Assembly: GCA_041476565.1 (NCBI GenBank)
Contig: JBGOTQ010000304.1
Coordinates: forward strand, 1 to 9,712
Direction of reading: 5' to 3'
Length of the DNA stretch: 9,712 nt
From: DATKMG01 sp041476565
Lineage (GTDB): Bacteria; Acidobacteriota; Terriglobia; Versatilivoradales; Versatilivoraceae
Below the pieces are notes generated by a model, which was given only the letters and a program-made list of their open reading frames with translations, was not told the DNA's origin and did not search any database. Numbering within the stretch: position 1 is the stretch's first letter; each line of letters starts with the position of its first letter. Both the position numbers and the translations under genes were made by a program. This document shows, one piece after another, positions 1 to 6,646 of the stretch.

Positions 1-411
1 GTCTACTACCATGGCGAAAAGATGCGGGAATATGGGCCCGAGCGGCTTAATCACATGTTTGCCGTGCGTAGCTTTCTTGATGCAGGAATCAAAGTGACCC
101 AGGCCTCCGATTATCCCCCGGGACCCTTCGAACCCATGATGGCCTTGCAGTCCTGTGTGACGCGTACCGATAGCAAGGGAAATGTCTGGGGCCCCAAGCA
201 AAGAGTCAGTGTGGAAGAGGCCTTGCGGATTGGCACCGTAAATGGGGCCTTTGCGTCTTATGAGGAAAAGCTCAAGGGCTCCATTGAGCCCGGCAAACTG
301 GCCGACCTGGTGGTCCTCGCTCGCGATCCTCTCCGCGAGGATCCCGCATCCATAATTACCATTCCGGTGGAACGGACCATGGTTGGGGGGCGCTGGGTTT
401 TCGAAGCGTAG
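1..411 (+). CDS. Amidohydrolase_3 (YtcJ-like) metal-dependent hydrolase, 3' part only
   Basis: This is the C-terminal 136 residues of a gene that enters from the left edge; the frame is open from base 1, so the ATG at 22 is internal. The fragment carries the closing part of the amidohydrolase TIM barrel: the segment VTQASDYPPGPFEP (residues 32-45 of the fragment), whose Asp matches the barrel-end catalytic/metal Asp of the superfamily, then a long helix leading to VEEALRIGTVNGAFAS, and the small beta-domain signature GSIEPGKLADLVVLARDPL close to the end. Together these are typical of the Amidohydrolase_3 family, which hydrolyses amide or related bonds in small molecules; the substrate cannot be read from this part. 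The product ends at VGGRWVFEA, the usual end for the family, so no large truncation is evident. The TAG stop (409-411) lies inside the palindrome at 401-442. The gene converges on the transposase gene on the other strand. Confidence 0.9.
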   Translation, partial: VYYHGEKMREYGPERLNHMFAVRSFLDAGIKVTQASDYPPGPFEPMMALQSCVTRTDSKGNVWGPKQRVSVEEALRIGTVNGAFASYEEKLKGSIEPGKLADLVVLARDPLREDPASIITIPVERTMVGGRWVFEA

Positions 412-442
412 GGGCGGTTCGCGAACCGCCCCTACGCTTCGA
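401..442. repeat. 42-bp perfect palindrome with a 28-bp GTAG-type REP core (408-435)
   Basis: Positions 401 to 442 pair without a mismatch (two 21-base arms, no loop). The inner 28 bp (408-435) has the plan GTAGGGGCG + GTTCGCGAAC + CGCCCCTAC, which is the plan of the second copy at 742-769 with a different centre. A 5' GTAG next to a palindrome is the known hallmark of REP sequences handled by REP-associated tyrosine transposases, and such a gene ends 13 bp away at 455. The repeat supplies the TAG stop of the amidohydrolase. It lies between two convergent genes but has no T-tract on either strand, so it is not a classical intrinsic terminator. Confidence 0.9.
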
Positions 443-454
443 CGACGGATTCGG

Positions 455-1057
455 TCAGGTTTTCCATGGGGCAAGAACCTTTGTGGTTGGGCTGGCTGGC
501 CGCAATGGATTTTCCCAATCGATCTCCCATTGCAGGGGATTGTTCAAGATGTATTCACGGATGTGGTTTAACGATCTTTCGTTGCGGATGATGTGCTCGT
601 AATAATTGCGTTGCCAGACGGGTGTGCCTACGATGGTTCGTAATGTGCCGATGCGTTTGGTGACGGCCGATTTGAATGACCGGACAATTACCCCCAAGGA
701 GCCCGGCACGACATTGACGTGTGGAACGGGTTGGGGACCATGTAGGGGCGCAGCATGCTGCGCCCCTACCCCGTCTACCCCGATAGGAGACGTGACGATG
801 ACAATTCCATGGATATGATTCGGCATTACGACAAATGCATCCAACGTGACGTTTGGAAAATGGTGCGGGATTTCAGCCCAATACGCTGACGCAATTCTAC
901 CCAAAACATTCAACCACATCACACCATCCGCCACGTTACCGAACAGACACATCCGATTCCTCGTGACAATGGTGACAAAATAGGCTCCTGGTGCGGCGTA
1001 ATCGTATTCCTTGAGACGGATGGAATGTCTGTGGTGATTTCTGGGATCGTAAGTCAT
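455..1057 (-). CDS. REP-associated tyrosine transposase (Y1/HUH, IS200-like), 200 aa
   Basis: This is a single-strand DNA transposase of the Y1_Tnp family. It has the fold-initiating YFVTIVTRNR strand (about residues 26-35), the HUH pair in MPNHIHGI (His81, His83) and the C-terminal catalytic region WQRNYYEHIIRNERSL...REYILNNP with Tyr169 as the probable nucleophile. The segment LGVIVRSFKSAVTKRI is typical of the RAYT subgroup, and the length suits a complete protein. The frame runs back to 1087, but the ATG at 1057 is preferred because family members begin near this YDPRNHHR segment and because it overlaps the upstream TGA as ATGA, allowing translational coupling to the glycosidase-like gene. 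Residues 97-106 are encoded by a perfect 28-bp REP palindrome (742-769) read in frame, an apparent insertion between the HUH motif and the helix. A related palindrome lies just past the stop. Whether the insertion leaves the enzyme active is unknown. Confidence 0.88.
   Translation of the reverse strand: MTYDPRNHHRHSIRLKEYDYAAPGAYFVTIVTRNRMCLFGNVADGVMWLNVLGRIASAYWAEIPHHFPNVTLDAFVVMPNHIHGIVIVTSPIGVDGVGAQHAAPLHGPQPVPHVNVVPGSLGVIVRSFKSAVTKRIGTLRTIVGTPVWQRNYYEHIIRNERSLNHIREYILNNPLQWEIDWENPLRPASPTTKVLAPWKT
742..769. repeat. 28-bp perfect GTAG palindrome (REP copy inside the transposase gene)
   Basis: Every base pairs between 742 and 769. The plan is GTAGGGGCG + CAGCATGCTG + CGCCCCTAC: the same 9-bp arms as the core at 408-435, but a different 10-bp self-complementary centre. 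It is read in frame by the transposase on the minus strand as VGAQHAAPLH. One of the three possible frames through the arm meets TAG; the frame used here avoids it. Confidence 0.9.
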
Positions 1058-2658
1058 CTGCTCAATTGCTTCCACCGATACAACCACCCGCGGGAGGGCA
1101 CAGAGAGCATCACTCCGTTGAGGTCGACCTTGACCGGCTGGTCGTTGAAATTCTCCACGACCCAGCTTTCATCTCTAAAGAGATAAAGCCCCACCTGGTT
1201 GGGTGCGTGCAACGAGGCTTTCAGCGGGGCCAGCAGGGGAGCGCGCAGCACGTCCAGCTCCTTTTGTGGCAGTTGCAGTAACGACTGAGGATCGCCTTTC
1301 ACCGGCAGGACATGGACATTTGGCGAGTCCAGGAAGAATTTCTCTGACAGTCGATGCGCCAGGCCGTCGGTGATCAGCACCGGCTTGCCAGTCGCAATAA
1401 ATGATGCCAGCTTAGAAGGAAAATCTGCATCCTTAAGGGCATGAGTCGAAAAGAATGCTGCACGTGCCTCGGCAGGAAACTCGTGACAGGGCGAAAGCGG
1501 CAACCCTAGCATACCCACGAAATCAAAGACCCGCTTTTCGTCCTCGGGATGGCTGTTGGGGGGCTTGTAGGCCGCAATGCCCAGGCTCTCGCGACTTCTG
1601 ACTTCTTTGGCGACATTGAACAGTTCCGGCAGGTTGGCTCGCAAGACCTGGATATTTCTGGGTCCCGTGCTTCCTTGAAGGCCCCCGTAGCAAAACAGCA
1701 AGGACTCTCGGGCACCAGCTAACACCGTTTGCCTTGCCTGCTCAATATAGGTTTTTTCCGTGGTGCCAAGCCAATCATACCAGCCACCCCCGCATTTCTC
1801 GCCGCCCAAGTCTTCCAGCCAGCGCATGATGAAGAAACCCTCAAACTGTACGGTGCCGCCCCAGCGCTTGTCTGTATAATCTCGCGTCTCGGTGCCCACC
1901 CAGATCCGGTCAAAATCTGCAGTCTCCCGCACTACCTCGTAGCCACGCTCGTGGAACTGGTCGTACCATTGTGGATACTTGATAATCAACCGCACCCTTG
2001 GATTGACGCGCCTCGCGGCGCCAAGCACGTAGTCTCTGGAGAGGTTGACCATCAGTTCACTCCGGTAGTCTTCCCAACTGTCGCCTGATACTGGATAGGT
2101 CTTGTTGTTGATCGTGGCGATCTTGGCTTTGCGCGCGGCCTCGCACTCCGCACAGATGCAGTCGGTAAACCAGAAGTCGTCGATCATGATTTCATCAAAG
2201 AGATTCGCTGCATATTCGAAAATGGCTTTGATCTTGAGCTGGGTTGCCGGATTGGTGTAGCAGGAAATGGTATTCTTCCAACCAGTGGAGGACTTACCAA
2301 CTCTCGTGGTCGTAACGCAACCGGAGACCTCAAGTCCCTCCTTCAGGAACCGATCCTTGGCGTGAAGGATGATTGCTCGCTCGGCCCGATAACCGTCGCG
2401 GAATTCCTCGATATATACTTTCGAGACTGCCGTCTGTTTGCACCAGGCGATAGCCTCGTCGATTCCGCTCTCTGTGGACAATCGGTCGTGCACGTCTTGC
2501 GCCGTAAAGAGAGTTGAAAAACGATGGACAGATTTCTCGCGCTGGGCCAGATCCCAAAGGTCAAAGGATTTTGATTGCGGGGGAACAGTTTGGGTCCAGG
2601 TCGGGGTCATGCAAAGAAGTAACGTGGTAAAAAAGACAATTTGAAGCGCTCTTTTCAT
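1054..2658 (-). CDS. Secreted glycoside-hydrolase-like TIM-barrel protein (GH42-like architecture), 534 aa
   Basis: The start at 2658 gives a good signal peptide (MKRALQIVFFTTLLLCMTPTWTQT), so the protein is exported. Residues about 60-330 read as a TIM barrel: a helix-strand pair with VYIEEFRDGYRAE (81-93), then EIMIDDFWF (156-164) with an acidic pair at a strand end, then a cysteine cluster (Cys167, Cys169, Cys172) followed by a helix, and RLIIKYPQWYDQF (223-235). Such an acidic strand end followed by closely spaced cysteines recalls GH42 and related glycosidase-like families. Residues about 358-460 (ESLGIAAYKP... and GKPVLITDGLAHRL) resemble the Rossmann-like beta-galactosidase trimerisation domain, and about 485-530 look like a small beta domain. 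Catalytic acids cannot be assigned and the sugar is unknown; no exact family is claimed. No strong ribosome binding site precedes the ATG, and the end of a mobile element lies only 27 bp upstream. The stop overlaps the RAYT start. Confidence 0.75.
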   Translation of the reverse strand: MKRALQIVFFTTLLLCMTPTWTQTVPPQSKSFDLWDLAQREKSVHRFSTLFTAQDVHDRLSTESGIDEAIAWCKQTAVSKVYIEEFRDGYRAERAIILHAKDRFLKEGLEVSGCVTTTRVGKSSTGWKNTISCYTNPATQLKIKAIFEYAANLFDEIMIDDFWFTDCICAECEAARKAKIATINNKTYPVSGDSWEDYRSELMVNLSRDYVLGAARRVNPRVRLIIKYPQWYDQFHERGYEVVRETADFDRIWVGTETRDYTDKRWGGTVQFEGFFIMRWLEDLGGEKCGGGWYDWLGTTEKTYIEQARQTVLAGARESLLFCYGGLQGSTGPRNIQVLRANLPELFNVAKEVRSRESLGIAAYKPPNSHPEDEKRVFDFVGMLGLPLSPCHEFPAEARAAFFSTHALKDADFPSKLASFIATGKPVLITDGLAHRLSEKFFLDSPNVHVLPVKGDPQSLLQLPQKELDVLRAPLLAPLKASLHAPNQVGLYLFRDESWVVENFNDQPVKVDLNGVMLSVPSRGWLYRWKQLSR

Positions 2659-2685
2659 GACAGGGATTCACTAACCTTTCGGGAG

Positions 2686-2730
2686 GTTGGTAGCCACGAC
2701 GAATTGCTTTCTGATTCGTCGTGGGCTTTT
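2686..2730 (+). repeat. Left inverted REP repeat of the 606-bp element
   Basis: GTAG (2690-2693) is followed by the stem CCACGACGAAT (2694-2704), a 9-base loop and ATTCGTCGTGG (2714-2724), an 11-bp perfect stem. GTAG plus hairpin is the form recognised by RAYT enzymes. The repeat begins two bases past the TGA that closes the original RAYT frame. Confidence 0.9.
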
Positions 2731-2732
2731 AC

Positions 2733-3242
2733 TCACGCACGGTAACTGTCCGGCAACTGCACGTAATCTATCTGTATCGGGCATTGAGTGACAATCTCTG
2801 GCTCCAACGCGAAATTGTTGTAACTTGACCAGCGCTATTCTTCTGGGTGAAAGACCAAGCCTTTTCGGACCGGGTTATAGTGCATATATTCGAGACGTTG
2901 CTGGAATTCCTGAGCGGCCCGGACAAACCGGTCCGAGAACTGGTGTTGCCACACGGTTCCCGCCGTTCCCCTAACGCGGTTCAGGTTCCGAGAAGAACAA
3001 TATTTCATGTCCTGCAGGACACGAGAGATGGTTAAAGGGGGACGAGGCCATATAAGAGCATGCAAATGGTCAGGCATGAAAACATAGCCTAGCAGTACGA
3101 ACCCAAGTCGAGTTCTGGACTCAGAGAAAACCTGCAAAAGCATTTCAAATTCGGATTCAATAAGCTCTGCAGTGCCCCGGCTGAGATTCGTGGTGATGAA
3201 GAAGATCTTATCAGTGGCCCTCAGTCGATAAACATTGGACAT
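2733..3242 (-). pseudogene. RAYT-type Y1 transposase interrupted by an in-frame TAG (2835-2837)
   Basis: The first 135 codons (3242 to 2838) encode a typical REP-associated tyrosine transposase: FFITTNLSRG near the start, the HUH motif MPDHLHAL (His59, His61), VWQHQFSDRF, and LEYMHYNPVRKGLV with Tyr119 as the likely nucleophile. The frame then meets TAG straight after HPEE. Translation past the stop gives RWSSYNNFALEPEIV and 18 further residues to a TGA at 2733-2735. RAYT proteins normally read PE(D/E)W-x-WSS-Y here, so the TAG occupies the conserved Trp codon (TGG to TAG, one base). The restored protein would be 169 residues, the family's usual size. The ATG at 3242 is chosen because the longer frame to 3290 would start inside the terminal repeat. 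Loss of the C-terminal tail probably inactivates the enzyme, although both catalytic motifs are upstream of the stop. Confidence 0.85.
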
Positions 3243-3246
3243 TTTG

Positions 3247-3291
3247 AAAAGCCCACGACGAATCAGAAAGCCATTCGTCGTGGCTACCAAC
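3247..3291 (-). repeat. Right inverted REP repeat of the 606-bp element
   Basis: This is the reverse complement of 2686-2730 with one difference. It holds the same hairpin (stems 3253-3263 and 3273-3283, 11 bp), with GTAG at its 5' side on the minus strand. It overlaps the immediate upstream region of the transposase start at 3242, so the hairpin would also fall in or next to that gene's promoter or leader. Confidence 0.9.
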
Positions 3292-3300
3292 TAACAATTC

Positions 3301-6300
3301 TTATTTCACCCGCACCGGGTAAGGAGGGCGTTTCAACGCTGGCTGGGGGTTCTTCTTAAGTTCATCCATCACCACCTGGATGGCTTTCTCGAGTTGAGGA
3401 TCATGGCCGGCGTTGACTTCAGCGGGAGTCTGGTCCACTTCGATGTCCGGGGGGACGCCCTCGTTTTCAACGACCCAGCCCTCTTCGGTCCAGATGGCGA
3501 GGTTTGGTGCGGTGATGGAACCGCCGTCCATCAACTCCGGGAATCCCAAGATGCCCACCAATCCCCCCCAGGTCCGTTTGCCGACCAGTTTCCCCATCTT
3601 AAACTTCCGGAACATCCAGGGCAAAAGGTCACCACCTGAGCCGGCCGTCTCATTGATGATCATGACCTTTGGTCCTTGGATGGAGGCACCGGGTGTCTTG
3701 ATGTCGGACCCATAGCGTGTGGCCCAATAGCTGACGAAGGGGCGGCGCAGCAGGTCGATGTAGTAATCGGCCACTTGGCCTCCGCCGTTATGGCGCTCAT
3801 CGATGATGATGGCCTCCTTGTCAGCCTGGGGAAAGAAGTATCTCTTGAAGTAGTCGTGCCCCTGTATTGCAGTGTTCGGAACATAGACGTAAGCCACTCG
3901 CCCCTGGGTGGCTTCCTCCACCTTTTTCAGGTTGCCCTCCACCCAGTCCCGATTGCGGAGAGCGCTTTCGTCCGCAACGGGGACGACCTGGACCGTTCGC
4001 GATCCGGTGCCGTCTAGTTTGAGGCTCACGGTGATTTCCACGATTTTCCCCGCCGTATTCTCAAACAAGCTGTAAAGGTTAGTGGGGGGATGCAATTCCT
4101 GGCCTCGAACCGCCAAGAGATATTCCCCCGCTTTCACGTCCACTCCAGGTTCGGTTAGAGGAGAACGAAGTTCCGGATTCCAATTTAATCCGCCGTAGAC
4201 TTTGGCAAAGCGATAACGGTCGTTTTCGATTGCATAATCCGCTCCCAGTAATCCTCCAGGAACACTCTTGGTTTCACGAAGAAAATCACCCCCACTCACC
4301 CGATGATGCCCTACTGCTAGTTCACTGCACATCCACTGTATGACCCGGTTGAGATCACTTCGTGTAGCCAGGTACGGCAGAAACGCAGCGTACTTCTCTC
4401 GGATTGCCTTCCAGTCAGCCCCATGCATGTTCGGATCATAGAAATAGTCTCGGTTGATGCGCCAGGCCTCCAGGAAAATCTGGTTCCACTCCTGCCTGGG
4501 TTCGATCCGCACTTCGATGCCTTCAATGTTCAATTTTCCTTGGGCAGTATCAGGCTTGCCTGAGGTTGCCGTGATGGCCCAGGACCCCTTGGAGTCGTAA
4601 AGCAACTTCTTGTGATCCGCGGAGACCTCGAAGTCATTCACATCAGGGAGAAAGGTCTCATCCTTGCGTTTGTTCAAGTCGTACCGATGCAGCGAACCGC
4701 GGCCGTCCCCACGACCCAGAGCGGTCAATCCACTACTGTTATCGAGATAGAAGAATTCACCAACAGCGCCGGCCTGCAGGTTCGAATAATTCCCCGTTGG
4801 TACAGGAATGGCCAGGATTCGCTGCGAAAGCCCTTCGAAGTCGATGACCACGGGTTCTTCGGTCTTCCCAGAATCCTTGCCTTTCTCCTTGTCTTTGTCC
4901 TCCTTTGTGATTCCCTTTTCTTCGTCGCTCTCCTTGACCAGTGGAGAGATCACACCTCTTTTCAATACCGCCAGGTAAATGGCCCTCGTCACGCGCATGT
5001 CGGCGTTGGACATGTCGAACCACTGCTTGACTGGCCCCGCATCCGTCGAGGCGAAAAAGTAGAGATACTTGCCACTGGCGTCAAAGACCGGCTCACTGAC
5101 GTCGCTCAGGCCATCAGTCATTCGCGTGGAGACGCCTTTTTCGATCGAATAAGCATAGATCGACTGAATATAAGTCTTGCTGTTGAGAGTGTAGACAATC
5201 CATTTTGAATCGGGAGACCAGACATGATGCATGGTCCTGGGACGGCTAGGCCCAGTGAGAGGCTCCGATGCGATCTTCTTCGAGACCCCCGACTCCAGGT
5301 CCAACCAGTACACGCTCCAAGAATTGTCAGCATAGCTGAGTTTCTGACTGTCTGGTGACCATACCAGGGTGTCGTAGAACCCTGCCCCTTGCAACTTGAC
5401 CTTTCGAACTTCTCCCTTGCCATCCTGGCTGCGGACGTGGAGCGCATACTCTCCGGATTCATCCGACAGGTAAGCGATTTTTTTCCCGTCAGGCGACCAG
5501 ACTGGTGACCGTTCATTAACGGCCGGCGAGTTGGTCAGATTGCGCGGGTCTCCCTTTTCAGCTGGGACGGTGACAATCTCACCACGAAATTCCAACGCCA
5601 CCCGGGCTCCCGTAGGGGAAAGCGATCGATCACGAATGTATTGGGCCCCCTTGACGAAGCGGGGGCGAGTCTCCGGCAAATCCGCAGCCACCCCAATGGT
5701 AAGCTTCAGGCTTTGCCCCTTTCTGGGGTCGAGAATATGCAGATACCCGGCCTGCTCGTAGATGATTTTGCCGTCGCCGGCCGATGCACCCAATACTGGA
5801 AAATCCCGGTGCGAGGTGAGTTGTTTAACCGCTTTTGACTTTAGATCAAAACAGAATAAGTTAAACTCCCCATTCCGATCCGAGCGAAAGCAAACAGCGT
5901 CACCCATCCACATCGGGTCGGCGTCATTGGAGCGTCCTGCCGGCTGCGGTATCTTCTCCACAGACTGGTCAGACAACCTGAAAATAGAAATTGTAGAGAC
6001 GGTGCCGCCACGATAGTGCTTCCATTGAGTAAAGGCAGGGGAAAGCGGATTGTAAGCCAGACGAGTCCCATCGGGAGAATAGACGGCCCTATAGGCATAG
6101 GGCAGCTTCATTGTCTCGGGGAACCCGCCCTTGACCGGAATGGTGAAAAGCTGCCTGTATCGGCTTGTGAACACATTTCTTGGCGAGGAGAACAGGACGG
6201 CCTTGCCGTCCGGAGTGAAGGTCTGGACAATGTCAGGTCCGGGATGCCAGGTCAGACGAGTTGGGATTCCACCCGATATGGGGACAACATAGACATCCGT

Positions 6301-6564
6301 GTTTCCGTCATACTGGGCACTAAACGCAATCAATTGACCATCGCTCGAGAAGGCGGGGGTCGATTCGACAATTTGGCCCGTGGTGAGACGTCGGACTTCC
6401 CTCCCATCTGGACTGGCTATCCAGAGATCGCCGGCGTATACAAATGCAATGTGGTCCCTGCTGATTGCCGGCAGAGTTAGCAGCCGCGTGTCATGAACGT
6501 CTACTGTTTGCCCGAACAATGGAAGGGGGGAAAAAAGCAAACAGAAGCAGAACCATTTTTTCAT
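3301..6564 (-). CDS. Tricorn-protease homologue (PD40 propellers + PDZ + S41 peptidase), exported, 1087 aa
   Basis: This is a large serine peptidase that would cut peptides of several residues into short pieces; an N-terminal signal (MKKWFCFCLLFSPLPLFGQT) suggests action outside the cytoplasm. With Met1 at 6564, residues about 25-300 are WD40-like/PD40 propeller blades (repeated SPDG, SSDG, TPDG), about 310-540 a second set (WSPDGKKIAYLSDESG and similar), and 544-571 a highly charged Lys/Glu/Asp linker. Residues about 690-760 begin the peptidase core and end at the catalytic His in GHH (His753/754). A PDZ-like domain follows (about 770-865). The nucleophile motif NETAGSGGD has Ser976, and VVENEGVPPD has Glu1035, matching the tricorn Ser-His-Glu layout. 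The length is that of full tricorn proteins and all key residues are present. The start at 6564 is chosen over 6591 because GGAAGG lies 8 bases upstream and the signal peptide then begins at Met-Lys-Lys. The gene may formerly have been cotranscribed with the glycosidase-like gene. Confidence 0.95.
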   Translation of the reverse strand: MKKWFCFCLLFSPLPLFGQTVDVHDTRLLTLPAISRDHIAFVYAGDLWIASPDGREVRRLTTGQIVESTPAFSSDGQLIAFSAQYDGNTDVYVVPISGGIPTRLTWHPGPDIVQTFTPDGKAVLFSSPRNVFTSRYRQLFTIPVKGGFPETMKLPYAYRAVYSPDGTRLAYNPLSPAFTQWKHYRGGTVSTISIFRLSDQSVEKIPQPAGRSNDADPMWMGDAVCFRSDRNGEFNLFCFDLKSKAVKQLTSHRDFPVLGASAGDGKIIYEQAGYLHILDPRKGQSLKLTIGVAADLPETRPRFVKGAQYIRDRSLSPTGARVALEFRGEIVTVPAEKGDPRNLTNSPAVNERSPVWSPDGKKIAYLSDESGEYALHVRSQDGKGEVRKVKLQGAGFYDTLVWSPDSQKLSYADNSWSVYWLDLESGVSKKIASEPLTGPSRPRTMHHVWSPDSKWIVYTLNSKTYIQSIYAYSIEKGVSTRMTDGLSDVSEPVFDASGKYLYFFASTDAGPVKQWFDMSNADMRVTRAIYLAVLKRGVISPLVKESDEEKGITKEDKDKEKGKDSGKTEEPVVIDFEGLSQRILAIPVPTGNYSNLQAGAVGEFFYLDNSSGLTALGRGDGRGSLHRYDLNKRKDETFLPDVNDFEVSADHKKLLYDSKGSWAITATSGKPDTAQGKLNIEGIEVRIEPRQEWNQIFLEAWRINRDYFYDPNMHGADWKAIREKYAAFLPYLATRSDLNRVIQWMCSELAVGHHRVSGGDFLRETKSVPGGLLGADYAIENDRYRFAKVYGGLNWNPELRSPLTEPGVDVKAGEYLLAVRGQELHPPTNLYSLFENTAGKIVEITVSLKLDGTGSRTVQVVPVADESALRNRDWVEGNLKKVEEATQGRVAYVYVPNTAIQGHDYFKRYFFPQADKEAIIIDERHNGGGQVADYYIDLLRRPFVSYWATRYGSDIKTPGASIQGPKVMIINETAGSGGDLLPWMFRKFKMGKLVGKRTWGGLVGILGFPELMDGGSITAPNLAIWTEEGWVVENEGVPPDIEVDQTPAEVNAGHDPQLEKAIQVVMDELKKNPQPALKRPPYPVRVK

Positions 6565-6572
6565 TGTCGATT

Positions 6573-6578
6573 CCTTCC
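6573..6578 (-). promoter_or_regulatory. Ribosome binding site of the tricorn gene (GGAAGG)
   Basis: GGAAGG on the minus strand lies 8 bases before the ATG at 6564. It decides the start in favour of MKKWF rather than the upstream in-frame ATG at 6591. Confidence 0.75.
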
Positions 6579-6620
6579 GTATATTGAACATGACAAGGAT
6601 CTCGGCACCTCGACGAGGAG

Positions 6621-6646
6621 TTAAACGGCCAACGAATACCGTTTAA
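6621..6646. promoter_or_regulatory. Inverted repeat TTAAACGG-N10-CCGTTTAA, possible operator
   Basis: Two exact 8-base half-sites with a 10-base spacer (centre to centre 18 bp) lie 57 bp upstream of the tricorn start codon. The spacing would suit a dimeric regulator on one DNA face, or the sequence could form a hairpin in the tricorn leader. No regulator gene is present in the window to link to it. Confidence 0.4.

Larger units (their letters stand above)
2686..3291. mobile_element. 606-bp REPtron-like element: RAYT gene between inverted REP repeats
   Basis: The element is bounded by two 45-bp repeats in opposite orientation, 2686-2730 and 3247-3291, which match at 44 of 45 positions (mismatch at 2705/3272). 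Each carries GTAG followed at once by an 11-bp stem hairpin. One RAYT reading frame fills almost all the space between them. The left end lies 27 bp upstream of the glycosidase-like start codon and the right end 9 bp past the tricorn stop, so the unit sits cleanly between two host genes. No convincing target-site duplication flanks it, as expected for Y1 transposases. Confidence 0.85.

Noticed and set aside
401..442. Bidirectional intrinsic terminator
   Set aside because: The palindrome is strong, but no run of T follows it on either strand; the GTAG arms and second copy point to a REP repeat.
2671..3295. CTAAC on both sides of the 606-bp element as a target-site duplication
   Set aside because: One copy starts 15 bp outside the left end (2671-2675) while the other straddles the right end (3291-3295), and Y1 transposases do not normally make duplications.
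4612..5208. Open frame of 198 codons on the plus strand
   Set aside because: It lies entirely inside the tricorn gene on the other strand, where propeller and linker sequence is clearly coding; the plus-strand translation shows no domain pattern.
6016..6480. Open frame of 154 codons on the plus strand
   Set aside because: It is antisense to the first tricorn propeller, has no ribosome binding site and no recognisable protein features.
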